Below, in pieces: positions 9,278-16,869 of a stretch of 64,000 bases of DNA. The stretch comes from Georgenia satyanarayanai (GTDB lineage: Bacteria; Actinomycetota; Actinomycetes; Actinomycetales; Actinomycetaceae), in the NCBI RefSeq assembly GCF_023715365.1, contig NZ_JAMBNZ010000001.1, positions 124,001 through 188,000 of the forward strand, written 5' to 3'. Under the pieces are notes generated by a model. That model had not been told where the DNA came from. It worked only from the letters and a program-made list of their open reading frames with translations, and did no database searches. Every line of letters begins with the position of its first letter. Within the stretch, counting starts at the first letter, position 1. The position numbers and the translations under genes are program-made.

Positions 9278-9946
9278 TCAGCGGCCCGCGGCGCGGCGCA
9301 CGAGACGCGCCATCGCCTCGGTGTCGTCGCTGTCGACGACGGGGACGTCGTCCTCCAGGTGCATCTCGATGCCGGGATTGTGGACGTCTGTGCCGTCGGC
9401 GAGGAAGAAGTGCGGGCTGCCCTGGACGGCGTCCCGGTTGGTGCGGTAGTCGCGCATCATGTGCCCGCGGGCGCGGCCGTCGTCGAGCGCCTCCCGCAGC
9501 GCGTGGGCGTCGACGGAGGGGCAGGACTCGGCGACGTCGAGGATCTCGTGGAGCATGCTCACCGTGCGGCTCTCGGCGAACAGCGCCCGCCGCAGCGCGA
9601 GGTCGAGCTCCTCCGAGGCGGCGGGGCCCTGGGCCTTGGCGGCGTGGACCGCCTCGTTGGCGAGCAGGCTGGTGACGGGCCAGTCCGCGTCCTTGCCCTG
9701 CCAGCGCTGGAACCCGAAGTCGGGGGCCAGCTCGGCGAAGACGGGGACCTCGCCGCTCACGAAATCGAGCGGCAGCGGGAAGGCGTTGACGTCCTCGAGG
9801 AGGAACAGGCGGTGGTCCACCCGCACCTCCTCCTCCAGGCCCGCCTCGGCGCGGGCCGCGTAGAAGCGGTGCAGGGCCAGGGTGGCCCACCCGCAGGCGA
9901 CGTCGGAGTAGAGCACGATCGTCCCGGGTTCCACGTGGATGGGCAT
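9278..9946 (-). CDS. DsbA-family (thioredoxin-fold) oxidoreductase with incomplete CXXC motif
   Basis: The 222-residue protein matches the DsbA/FrnE family of cytosolic thioredoxin-fold proteins. A beta-strand leads into DVACGWA at residues 15-21, where the usual CxxC active site would lie, and the cis-Pro loop is seen as QGSPHFFLADG. Only Cys18 is present; the second cysteine is replaced, so classical dithiol-disulfide chemistry is unlikely and a monothiol or glutathione-type role is possible. The ATG at 9946 has a well-placed AAAGGACG ribosome site. No signal peptide is seen. It converges on the CDF gene with a 10-base gap. Confidence 0.8.
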   Translation of the reverse strand: MPIHVEPGTIVLYSDVACGWATLALHRFYAARAEAGLEEEVRVDHRLFLLEDVNAFPLPLDFVSGEVPVFAELAPDFGFQRWQGKDADWPVTSLLANEAVHAAKAQGPAASEELDLALRRALFAESRTVSMLHEILDVAESCPSVDAHALREALDDGRARGHMMRDYRTNRDAVQGSPHFFLADGTDVHNPGIEMHLEDDVPVVDSDDTEAMARLVRRAAGR

Positions 9947-10004
9947 GGCACGTCCTTTCGTCGGCTTCCAGACGAGTCTCACCCGGCTCGGGCGAGCGGG
10001 CATC

Positions 10005-10622
10005 TCACGACGACGGCGCCAGCGTGGTGAGCCAGGTGCGGACCGCCCCCTCGATGGCGGGGTGGTCCTTCTTGAGGCTGTGGTCCCCGGCGACGACGAC
10101 GACGCTCCGGCCCGCCCCCTCCGGCGGCATCCCAAAGGCGTCACGCTCTCCCTGGACGACGAGGGTCGGCACGCCCGCGCCCTCGAGCTCGGGCAGGCGG
10201 CTGGGCCGCTCTGCCTTGCCCGGCGGCTGGAGCGGGAAGGCCAGGCACAGGACGCCGACGGCGCCGAGCGGCTCGGCCGTGCGGCACGCGACCCGCGCAC
10301 CCGAGGAGCGTCCGCCGACGACGAGCGGCACGCCGGCGCAGGGGCCGGCGAGCAGGTGGTGGACGACGTCGGTCCACGCGGCGTCGAGCTGCTTCGCGGG
10401 CGCTGGCGCCCGGCGCCCGGCCACGCGGTAGGGCTGCTCGACGAGCGCGACGCTCCATCCCAGCCCGGTCGCGACCTCCGTCGCGGTGCGCAGGTCCGGC
10501 GCCTCGACCCCGCCCCCGGCGCCGTGGCCGAGCACGAGCAGCCCGCGGGCGTCCCGGGCGCGGTGCAGGTGCACCCGCGCCGGCCCGTGCGTCGTCTCGA
10601 TCTCGAGGGTCTCGCCGCTCAT
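10005..10622 (-). CDS. Alpha/beta hydrolase of the KANL3/Tex30 (dienelactone hydrolase-like) type
   Basis: The 205-residue protein is a small alpha/beta hydrolase. The oxyanion-side motif LGHGAGGG follows strand 3, the nucleophile elbow is GRSSGARVA with the serine at about residue 111, an acid strand reads TLVVQGERDAFG, and the catalytic histidine is in VVAGDHSLKK. This set matches the KANL3/Tex30-like hydrolase family common in bacteria, whose substrate is unknown. No signal peptide is present, so it is cytosolic. It lies between the DsbA-like and MFS genes on the same strand; the long hairpin downstream of the MFS gene separates it from that transcript. Confidence 0.82.
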   Translation of the reverse strand: MSGETLEIETTHGPARVHLHRARDARGLLVLGHGAGGGVEAPDLRTATEVATGLGWSVALVEQPYRVAGRRAPAPAKQLDAAWTDVVHHLLAGPCAGVPLVVGGRSSGARVACRTAEPLGAVGVLCLAFPLQPPGKAERPSRLPELEGAGVPTLVVQGERDAFGMPPEGAGRSVVVVAGDHSLKKDHPAIEGAVRTWLTTLAPSS

Positions 10623-10691
10623 CCCCCAATCGTAGGCGCGCGCCCACCCCTCGCCCCCCTCCCCCCTCCCCGCTTCCCCCTCGCCCCCCCG

Positions 10692-10744
10692 CGCCGAGAG
10701 CCGGATTTCTCCGCCCCGGCCCAGGAGGAATCCGGCGCTCGGCG
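10692..10744. terminator. Long-stem hairpin, putative terminator of the MFS gene
   Basis: A 21-bp inverted repeat (10692-10712 against 10724-10744, two mismatches) encloses an 11-base loop. It starts 25 bases past the stop of the leftward MFS gene. There is no T-tract, as is common in high-GC actinobacteria. Confidence 0.6.
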
Positions 10745-10768
10745 ACGGAGGGCCTGGGGCGGCGAGGG

Positions 10769-12019
10769 CTACGTGGCGTCGTCGGGGACGGGGATGTCGC
10801 GGCTGATGCGGAAGCGGCGGAGCTCGCGGTTCGTCGCGGCGACAACGACGATGCCGACGAGGCAGGCGAGCCCGCCGGACGTGGCGGCGAAGGCGGCGCT
10901 CGTCGCGCCGGCGACCACACCGGCGCGGAAGTTGCCGATCTCCGGCCCGGCCACGCCGATGACGTGCTCGACCGAGGTGACCCGACCACGGTGGCTGTCC
11001 GGCGTCGCGAGCTGCACCGCGGCACCGCGGGAGATGACCGAGACCGTGTCGGCCGCCCCTGCGACGACGAGCGCGGCGAGCGCCGACCACAGCGGCCCCA
11101 CGAGCCCGAAGACCGCCAGCGCCACGCCCCAGGTCCCGGCCGCCCACAGCTGGACCGCGCCGGGCCGGTCGGAGCGGGTGACGGTGCCCGAGGCGAAGCC
11201 GGCGACCACGCCGCCGACCGCCACCGCGCTGAGGAAGAGCCCGAGCGTCTCGGGGTTCCCGCCGAAGCGCTCCTCGTTGATGACGGGGAACAGGGCGATC
11301 GGCATGGCGAGCAGGGTCGCGACCAGGTCGGTGACGTACAGGCCGCTCACCACCCGGCTGCGCGCGATGTACCGCATGCCCTCGACGACGGCGCGCGGCC
11401 CACGTCCGCTCGGCGCCCCGGTGTGCGGCATCGCGGGCAGCCGCACGACGGCGTAGAGCGCGGCGAGGGAGGCGACCGCCTGGACGAGGTAGGCCGGGGT
11501 CAGTCCCCACTGCCCGAGGACCACGCCCGCGAGCGCCGGCCCCACGAGCATCGCGGCCTGGAAGCTCAGGTGCTGGAGGGCGATCCCGGCGGCGACGAGC
11601 TCGCGGCCGAGCAGCCGGACCGGGAAGGTGCGCTGGGCCGGGGCGCCCAGCGCCCCGAAGCCCGCCTGGGTGGCGACGAGCAGGAGCAGGAGGCCGAGGG
11701 AGTTCGCGCCCAGCAGCGCCTGGGCGGCAAGGCCGAGGGCGGCGACGAGCTGGGCGAGCATCGTCCACCGCACGAGCACGCGGCGGTCCACGGAGTCGGC
11801 GAGCGCCCCGCCCACGAGCCCGAGCAGGACGAGCGGCACGGCCCGCGCGAGCCCCACCGCGCCCGTCCACACCGGGCTGTGCGTCATCTCCCAGACCTGG
11901 AAGAGCACGGCGACCGACGCGATCTGCCCGCCCACCGCCGAGAGCGAGGTCCCCACCCACAGCCGCCGGTACGCCCGGCTCACGCGCAGGGGACGGACGT
12001 CGAGCAGGCGGTGCTTCAC
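10769..12019 (-). CDS. Major facilitator superfamily exporter (EntS-like)
   Basis: The 416-residue protein has about twelve hydrophobic segments and belongs to the MFS_3 group that includes the enterobactin exporter EntS and many actinobacterial drug or siderophore exporters. The GALADSVDRR loop after segment 2 is the MFS signature region, and the SRGAAVQLATPDSHRGRVTS segment is typical of the EntS-like subgroup. The substrate is not known. I chose the GTG at 12019, which gives the usual short basic N-terminus VKHRLLDVRPLRVSRAYRRLW before membrane segment 1. It is divergent from the SMP-30 gene with 67 bases between starts. Confidence 0.85.
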   Translation of the reverse strand: MKHRLLDVRPLRVSRAYRRLWVGTSLSAVGGQIASVAVLFQVWEMTHSPVWTGAVGLARAVPLVLLGLVGGALADSVDRRVLVRWTMLAQLVAALGLAAQALLGANSLGLLLLLVATQAGFGALGAPAQRTFPVRLLGRELVAAGIALQHLSFQAAMLVGPALAGVVLGQWGLTPAYLVQAVASLAALYAVVRLPAMPHTGAPSGRGPRAVVEGMRYIARSRVVSGLYVTDLVATLLAMPIALFPVINEERFGGNPETLGLFLSAVAVGGVVAGFASGTVTRSDRPGAVQLWAAGTWGVALAVFGLVGPLWSALAALVVAGAADTVSVISRGAAVQLATPDSHRGRVTSVEHVIGVAGPEIGNFRAGVVAGATSAAFAATSGGLACLVGIVVVAATNRELRRFRISRDIPVPDDAT

Positions 12020-12086
12020 CGCGCCACGGTAGCCCCTGGCGTGGGCCCGCCCTGACAGGGGCGGCGACGTCAGGAAGACTGGCGGC

Positions 12087-12929
12087 ATGCGAAACGTGGA
12101 GCGAATCACCGACGTCGTCACCTTCCACGGCGAGGGGCCGGTGTGGTCCCTCGAGTGGGGCGGCTTGCGCTTCGTCGACATGCTGGCCGGCGGGGTCCTC
12201 ACCCTGCGTGACGACGGCGAGGTCGACCGGATCACCGTCGGCAAGGTCGCCGCCATGGTGCGCCCACGCGCGAACGGGGGCTACGTCGTCGCCACGGAGA
12301 AGGGCATCGCCCTGGCCGACGACGTCACCGCCGAGCCCACCCGCTCCATCCACCTCACCGACCGTGAGAACGAGCGGATGAACGAGGGCGGCGCCGCCCC
12401 CGACGGCAGCCTTTACATCGGCTCCATGGCCTGGGACGGCTCGGACGACGGCGGGCGCCTCTACCGCGTCATGCCCGACGGCGGCACGGAGGTGGTCCTT
12501 GACCCCGTGTCGATCTCCAACGGCCTGGGCTTCTCCCCCGACCACACCCTCGCCTACTACGCCGACAGCGGCCCGGGCCGCATCGACGTGTTCGACGTCG
12601 ACGGCGGGGCGCTGAGCGGGCGACGCCGGCTCGTCTCCTTCGAGGACGACGACGGCGTGCCCGACGGTCTCGTCGTCGACTCCCAGGGCTCGCTGTGGGT
12701 CGCCGTCAACGGCGCCGGGCAGGTCCGCCGCTACTCCCCCGAGGGGCAGCTGCTCGAGACGGTCGAGGTGCCGGTCCCCGGCGTCACCGCCTGCACCCTC
12801 GGCGGGCCCAGCCTCACCGACCTGTTCGTCACTACCTCCCGTGAGGGCGACGACACCCCGGGCGCCGGCTCGATCTACGCCGCCGCGGCGGACGTGCCCG
12901 GGCTGCCGGTCCTGCCCTTCGCGGGCTGA
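12087..12929 (+). CDS. SMP-30/gluconolactonase-family protein
   Basis: The 280-residue protein has the six-bladed beta-propeller pattern of the SMP-30/gluconolactonase/LRE family. The metal ligands expected for the family are visible: Glu16 in GEGPVW, the Asn of [10 protein letters not shown] and the Asp of VPDGLVVDS. Known members hydrolyse sugar lactones or organophosphates in a divalent-metal-dependent reaction; the substrate here is not predictable. No signal peptide is seen. The stop is four bases before the GTG of the YnfA-like gene, so the two are probably cotranscribed. Confidence 0.88.
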   Translation: MRNVERITDVVTFHGEGPVWSLEWGGLRFVDMLAGGVLTLRDDGEVDRITVGKVAAMVRPRANGGYVVATEKGIALADDVTAEPTRSIHLTDRENERMNEGGAAPDGSLYIGSMAWDGSDDGGRLYRVMPDGGTEVVLDPVSISNGLGFSPDHTLAYYADSGPGRIDVFDVDGGALSGRRRLVSFEDDDGVPDGLVVDSQGSLWVAVNGAGQVRRYSPEGQLLETVEVPVPGVTACTLGGPSLTDLFVTTSREGDDTPGAGSIYAAAADVPGLPVLPFAG

Positions 12930-12933
12930 GCCG

Positions 12934-13269
12934 GTGGACGCGCTGCGCTCGGTCGCACTGTTCGGCGGGGCCGCGCTCTTCGAGATCGGCGGTGCCTGGC
13001 TGATCTGGCAGGGCGTGCGGGAGCACCGCGGGTGGGTGTGGATCGGCGCGGGCGTCGTCGCGCTGGGGATCTACGGCTTCTTCGCCGCGCTGCAGCCGGA
13101 CGCGAACTTCGGGCGGATCCTCGCCGCGTACGGCGGGGTGTTCGTCGCGGGCTCGCTCGTGTGGGGCATGGTCGTCGACGGCTTCCGCCCCGACCGCTGG
13201 GACGTCACCGGCGCACTTCTGTGCCTCGCCGGCGTCGCCGTCATCATGTACGCCCCCAGGCCCACCTGA
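12934..13269 (+). CDS. YnfA-family small membrane protein
   Basis: The 111-residue protein has four hydrophobic segments and the YnfA family signatures: [13 protein letters not shown] in segment 1, [11 protein letters not shown] after segment 2, [15 protein letters not shown] in segment 3 and the [12 protein letters not shown] loop before segment 4. YnfA proteins are related to small multidrug resistance transporters; their physiological role is poorly defined. Start is the GTG at 12934, four bases past the SMP-30 stop and in the position that gives family length. The gene converges on the sigma factor gene. Confidence 0.88.
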   Translation: MDALRSVALFGGAALFEIGGAWLIWQGVREHRGWVWIGAGVVALGIYGFFAALQPDANFGRILAAYGGVFVAGSLVWGMVVDGFRPDRWDVTGALLCLAGVAVIMYAPRPT

Positions 13270-13317
13270 CCCCGGCGCTACTTCCACCCCCTCGCCCCCG
13301 CCGACCCCTCGCACCTG

Positions 13318-13380
13318 GTTCGCACACCCGGGCGTCTCGACGCACGTCCGGCACGTCTCCGGAGTACCAGGTGTGCGAAC
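13318..13380. terminator. Inverted repeat between convergent genes, putative bidirectional terminator
   Basis: The 11-base arms GTTCGCACACC (13318-13328) and GGTGTGCGAAC (13370-13380) are perfect complements around a 41-base loop. It fills the gap between the YnfA and sigma factor stops, which face each other, so it could end both transcripts. Confidence 0.5.
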
Positions 13381-13392
13381 GAGAGGACGGGA

Positions 13393-14430
13393 CTACCTCG
13401 GCGGCAGCTCCGGCGGGAGGGCGAAGTGCGCGAAGAGCTCGGGGCCGAAGAAGGCCGTCACCCGGGCCACGCCGTCCGGCCCCGGCACGACGTGCTGGAG
13501 CTGGAAGGCGCGGTGCACGCCGTCGTCCTCGCGCATGTAGAGGGCCAGGACGGGCTCGCCATTGGCGGAGGTCGGCAGCATCCGCATGTCGCCGGCCCGC
13601 TGCGCGGGGCACCACCTGCTGATGAGCGTGCCGACCGCCCGCGCGCCGCGGTACCACTCGGGGTAGGGCGGCATCTCCCACACGACGTCGGCGGCGAGGA
13701 GGTCGACGATCGCGGCGACGTCGTAGGCCTCGAAGGCCGCGACGTAGGCGCGCAGCAGCGCCCTGCGGCGCTCGTCGTCGGGCAGCCGCGGCGGCTCCTG
13801 CGGATCGACGTCCGCCAGACGGGCGCGCGCCCGCTGCAGGGTGGAGTTGACCCCGGCCACGGTGAGGTCGAGCGCCTCGGCGACCTCCCGCGCCCGCCAC
13901 GCGAGCACGTCCCGCAGGAGGAGCACGGCGCGCTGCTGGGCCGTGAGGTGCTGGAGCGCGGCGACGAAGGCGAGCCGGACGCTGTCGTGGCTCACCGCCT
14001 GCGCCGCGGGGTCGGGCTGGCCCTGGGACCACAGGAGGTCGTCGGGCATCGGCTCGAGCCACGAGACGCCGGCCTCGGGGTGCGGCTGGTCGTGCGGGTC
14101 GGCGGCCGGCGCGCCCAGGCCGGTGGGCAGCGGGCGGCGCTTGCGGCCCTCGAGGTGGGTGAGGCAGGCGTTCGTCGCGATGCGGAACACCCAGGTGCGC
14201 AGCGAGGAGCGGTTCTCGAAGCCGTGGTAGGCCCGCCAGGCCCGCAGGTAGGTCTCCTGGACGAGGTCCTCGGCGTCGTGCACCGAGCCGGTCATCCGGT
14301 AGCAGTGGGCAAGGATCTCGCGGCGCAGCGGCTCGAGCAGCTCCGCGACGTCCCCCGCCGTGGCGGACGGGCGCTGCGGCGGCGCGTCGGCGAGCGCCGT
14401 CGTCGGCTGCTCGGTCTGTGAGGCGGCCAT
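13393..14430 (-). CDS. ECF sigma factor with C-terminal SnoaL-like domain (SigX5/SigG-like)
   Basis: The 345-residue protein has sigma region 2 (about residues 38-100, with CYRMTGSVHDAEDLVQETYLRAW and RTWVFRIATNACL) and region 4 (about 180-235, with LTAQQRAVLLLRDVLAWRAREVA and TVAGVNSTLQRARARL). A SnoaL/NTF2-like domain of about 110 residues follows. This is the TIGR02960-type ECF architecture, in which the C-terminal domain is thought to regulate activity in the absence of a separate anti-sigma factor. The start is the ATG at 14430. The gene is followed upstream on the same strand by a PhnB-like VOC gene, a pairing often seen for this group. No anti-sigma gene is visible nearby. Confidence 0.88.
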   Translation of the reverse strand: MAASQTEQPTTALADAPPQRPSATAGDVAELLEPLRREILAHCYRMTGSVHDAEDLVQETYLRAWRAYHGFENRSSLRTWVFRIATNACLTHLEGRKRRPLPTGLGAPAADPHDQPHPEAGVSWLEPMPDDLLWSQGQPDPAAQAVSHDSVRLAFVAALQHLTAQQRAVLLLRDVLAWRAREVAEALDLTVAGVNSTLQRARARLADVDPQEPPRLPDDERRRALLRAYVAAFEAYDVAAIVDLLAADVVWEMPPYPEWYRGARAVGTLISRWCPAQRAGDMRMLPTSANGEPVLALYMREDDGVHRAFQLQHVVPGPDGVARVTAFFGPELFAHFALPPELPPR

Positions 14431-14504
14431 CCCCCGACGGTAGAGCCCGCCGTCGGGGGCTGTCATCCCTCCGCGCCTAGTCCGACGGGTGCCGACGACG
14501 CTGC

Positions 14505-14975
14505 TCATGCGGCCGCCCGTTCGATCTCCGCGAGGTCGATCTTGACCATCCCCATCATCGCGGCGGCCACCCGGCCGGCGCGTGCCGGGTCGGGGTCGTT
14601 CATGAGCTCGAGCAGCCGGGTGGGCACGATCTGCCACGACAGCCCGTAGCGGTCGGCGAGCCAGCCGCACCTCGCCTCCCGGCCGCCGCCCTCGAGCAGG
14701 CGCGACCAGTAGTGGTCGACCTCCGCCTGGTCCGCGCAGCCGACCATGATCGAGACCGCCTCGGTGAAGGGGCGTCCCGGGCCGCCGTTGAGGGCGACGA
14801 AGTCGCGCCCGTCGAGCCGGAAGGTCACCGACAGGGGCTTCCCGGCCTGCGCCGGGTTGTTCTCACCCCACCGCACGACCTCGAGGACCTCCGAGCGGGG
14901 GAAGACGGACACGTAGAGCTCCGCGGCCTCCAGGGCCTCGGTGTCGAACCACAGGCAGATACTCATCTCGGGCAC
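14505..14975 (-). CDS. PhnB-like VOC superfamily protein
   Basis: The 156-residue protein fits the PhnB-like / 3-demethylubiquinone-9 3-methyltransferase Pfam group of the vicinal oxygen chelate superfamily. Marks are ICLWFDTEALEAAELY at the start, FVALNGGP, the EAVSIMVGCADQAEVDHYW strand-helix and GLSWQIVP. Despite the Pfam name the function of bacterial members is unknown. The GTG at 14975 is favoured because it follows a strong GGAGAGGAGC ribosome site. It lies just upstream of the sigma factor gene on the same strand, 74 bases apart. Confidence 0.8.
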   Translation of the reverse strand: MPEMSICLWFDTEALEAAELYVSVFPRSEVLEVVRWGENNPAQAGKPLSVTFRLDGRDFVALNGGPGRPFTEAVSIMVGCADQAEVDHYWSRLLEGGGREARCGWLADRYGLSWQIVPTRLLELMNDPDPARAGRVAAAMMGMVKIDLAEIERAAA

Positions 14976-15113
14976 GGGGCGCTCCTCTCCTCCCCGCTAC
15001 CGACCGACGACGACGGCGAAACTCATCGCCCGCGCCGGGGACGAGTTCCGGAGGCGGCCGGGGTCGGTCATGGGTGAGGCGGCACGGTGCCGCCCGCCGA
15101 GGAGGACACCGCC

Positions 15114-15536
15114 ATGGACCGCATGATCTTCGTCAACCTGCCCGTGCGGGACCTGGCGGCGACGCGCCGCTTCTACACCGGCCTGGGTTTCGGGGTGAAC
15201 GAGACGTACTCCGACGACCACTGCCTGTGCGTCGTCGTCTCCCCCACGATCTTCGTCATGGCGCTGGACCACACGCGCTTCGCCGACTTCGTCACCACGC
15301 CCGTCGCCGACCCGCGCGCGACCACCCAGCTCATCAGCTGCCTGTCGATGGAGACCCGGGAGGAGGCCGACGCCTTCGTCGCGGCGGCCCTCGCCCACGG
15401 CGGCGCCCGGCACACCTACCCGGTGCAGCCGACCGAGCTGACCGGCCCGGAGGGCGAGGAGATGTACGGCGCGGCCGTCACCGACCCCGACGGCCACATC
15501 TGGGAGGTGCTCTACATGGCTCCGGCGGCCGCCTGA
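15114..15536 (+). CDS. VOC (glyoxalase/bleomycin resistance-type) family protein
   Basis: The 140-residue protein has the paired beta-alpha-beta-beta-beta modules of the VOC superfamily, beginning MIFVNLPVRDLAATRRFYTGLGF and ending AAVTDPDGHIWEVLYM. Such proteins include lyases, dioxygenases and drug-binding proteins; this subgroup (lactoylglutathione lyase-like) has no defined substrate. The ATG at 15114 follows GAGGAGGACACC; a further ATG at 15087 would add nine residues without a ribosome site. Its last 25 bases overlap the 3' end of the convergent M20 gene. Confidence 0.85.
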   Translation: MDRMIFVNLPVRDLAATRRFYTGLGFGVNETYSDDHCLCVVVSPTIFVMALDHTRFADFVTTPVADPRATTQLISCLSMETREEADAFVAAALAHGGARHTYPVQPTELTGPEGEEMYGAAVTDPDGHIWEVLYMAPAAA

Positions 15537-16732
15537 GCGAGCTCGCCCTTCCGCGCGCGCAGCGCGGCGACGTCCTCCTCCGACGCCGCCACGGAGGCGA
15601 CGGTCAGGGCCATCGCCGTCCCGGCGTCGAGCATGGTGTCGTAGGCGGCGTCCTCGTCGGCGGCGCGGGCGAAGTCGGCAGTGTGGATCGGCGCCTCCGT
15701 GTTCGGCAGGCTCACCCACGGGTGGATCGAGGGGACGACGCGCGAGACGTTGCCCATGTCGGTGGACCCGCCGCGCGGACCGCTGCCCGGGGTGGCGTCG
15801 TAGCCGAGCGTCTCCAGCGCCCCGGCCCAGTGGCGGCACAGGACGTCGTCGTGGATCAGGGGCTCGTAGACCGGCTCGGTGGGCGCGACCTGGAGGGTCG
15901 CACCGGTGGCGAGCGCCCCGGCCTCGAAGCAGCGGCGCACCCGCTCGAGCAGGCTCTCGTACTCGGGCATGGTGAAGGCGCGGCACTCGAAGTCGACGAT
16001 GGCGGTCTCGGGGATGATGTTCGTCGCGTCCCCGCCGTGCGCGACGACGGCGGCGACCCGGTGGTCCCCGGGGATCTGCTGGCGCAGCAGCCCGATGGCC
16101 ACCTGCGCGAGGACGGCGGCGTCGGCCGCGTTGATCCCCCGGTGCGGCGCGGCGGCCGCGTGGGAGCCGCGCCCGCTGAAGGTGGCGCGGTAGCGGCCCA
16201 CGGCCTGCGTCGTCGTGCCCTGGGGGTTGAAGCCGTGGCCGGTGGGCAGGGCGTGGACCATGAGGGCGAGGTCGACGTCGTCGAGGACGCCGCGCTCGAG
16301 GAGGAGCACCTTGCCGCCGCCGTGCTCCTCGGCGGGCGTGCCGACGACGACGACGCGCAGCCCCAGCTCGGCGGCCACCGGCTGGAGGGCGAGCGCGGCG
16401 GCCACGCCGGCGCCCGCGATGAGGTTGTGCCCGCAGGCGTGGCCCACGTTCGGCAGGGCGTCGTACTCGACGCAGATCGCGACGGTCAGCGGCCCCTCCC
16501 CCACGGTGGCGGTGAAGGCGGTCGGCATCTCGGCCACCCCGTGCCTCACGGCGAAGCCCTCCCGGGCCAGCAACGCGGTGATGGCGGCGGCGGCGCGGTG
16601 CTCGGTGAAGGCCTGCTCAGGCCACTCGTGGATCGCGCGGGCCAGGGAGACCGCGGCCTCCGCGTGGCGGGTGACAGCCTGCGCGATCGCGGCGCGCGTG
16701 CCGCCGGACGTCGCGAGCTCTGCGCGATCCAT
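15512..16732 (-). CDS. M20-family amidohydrolase (AbgB/HipO-like)
   Basis: The 406-residue protein is an M20 metallopeptidase-fold amidohydrolase. The metal ligand and base motifs are visible as GHACGHN, TPAEEHGGGK and the C-terminal SLPNTEAPIHT, with the dimerisation domain insert containing GRGSHAAAAPHRGINAADA. Family members hydrolyse amide bonds of N-acylated amino acids or aminobenzoyl-glutamate. The substrate here is unknown. The gene lies just outside the arabinogalactan island; before that insertion it probably sat next to the TPP-enzyme gene now at 31.8-33.4 kb (inference from the direct repeats). Confidence 0.87.
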   Translation of the reverse strand: MDRAELATSGGTRAAIAQAVTRHAEAAVSLARAIHEWPEQAFTEHRAAAAITALLAREGFAVRHGVAEMPTAFTATVGEGPLTVAICVEYDALPNVGHACGHNLIAGAGVAAALALQPVAAELGLRVVVVGTPAEEHGGGKVLLLERGVLDDVDLALMVHALPTGHGFNPQGTTTQAVGRYRATFSGRGSHAAAAPHRGINAADAAVLAQVAIGLLRQQIPGDHRVAAVVAHGGDATNIIPETAIVDFECRAFTMPEYESLLERVRRCFEAGALATGATLQVAPTEPVYEPLIHDDVLCRHWAGALETLGYDATPGSGPRGGSTDMGNVSRVVPSIHPWVSLPNTEAPIHTADFARAADEDAAYDTMLDAGTAMALTVASVAASEEDVAALRARKGELAQAAAGAM

Positions 16733-16762
16733 CGGTCCTCCTGCTGACGTGGGTACGGCAAT

Positions 16763-16799
16763 CGTCCCACGGTCGGCGTCAGTGCCCGAAGGCCTCCGC
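16763..16799. repeat. Direct repeat copy 1 at left edge of the arabinogalactan island
   Basis: This 37-base segment matches 31792-31828 at 34 positions, and 24 bases (16776-16799) are identical to 31805-31828. In copy 2 the block is the last six codons and stop of the TPP-enzyme gene plus its downstream flank. Here it is not part of a gene. Confidence 0.85.
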
Positions 16800-16820
16800 T
16801 GCGCGACTGGGCGGGACGCG

Positions 16821-16852
16821 GGAGGGACCGGTGGCGTACCACCGGCCCCTCC
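16821..16852. terminator. Hairpin downstream of the GH30 gene, putative operon terminator
   Basis: A 14-bp stem with one mismatch (16821-16834 against 16839-16852) closes a 4-base loop 17 bases beyond the GH30 stop. This is the strongest simple hairpin at the end of the leftward arabinogalactan operon. Confidence 0.7.
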
Positions 16853-16869
16853 GTACTACCGCGAGCTCC

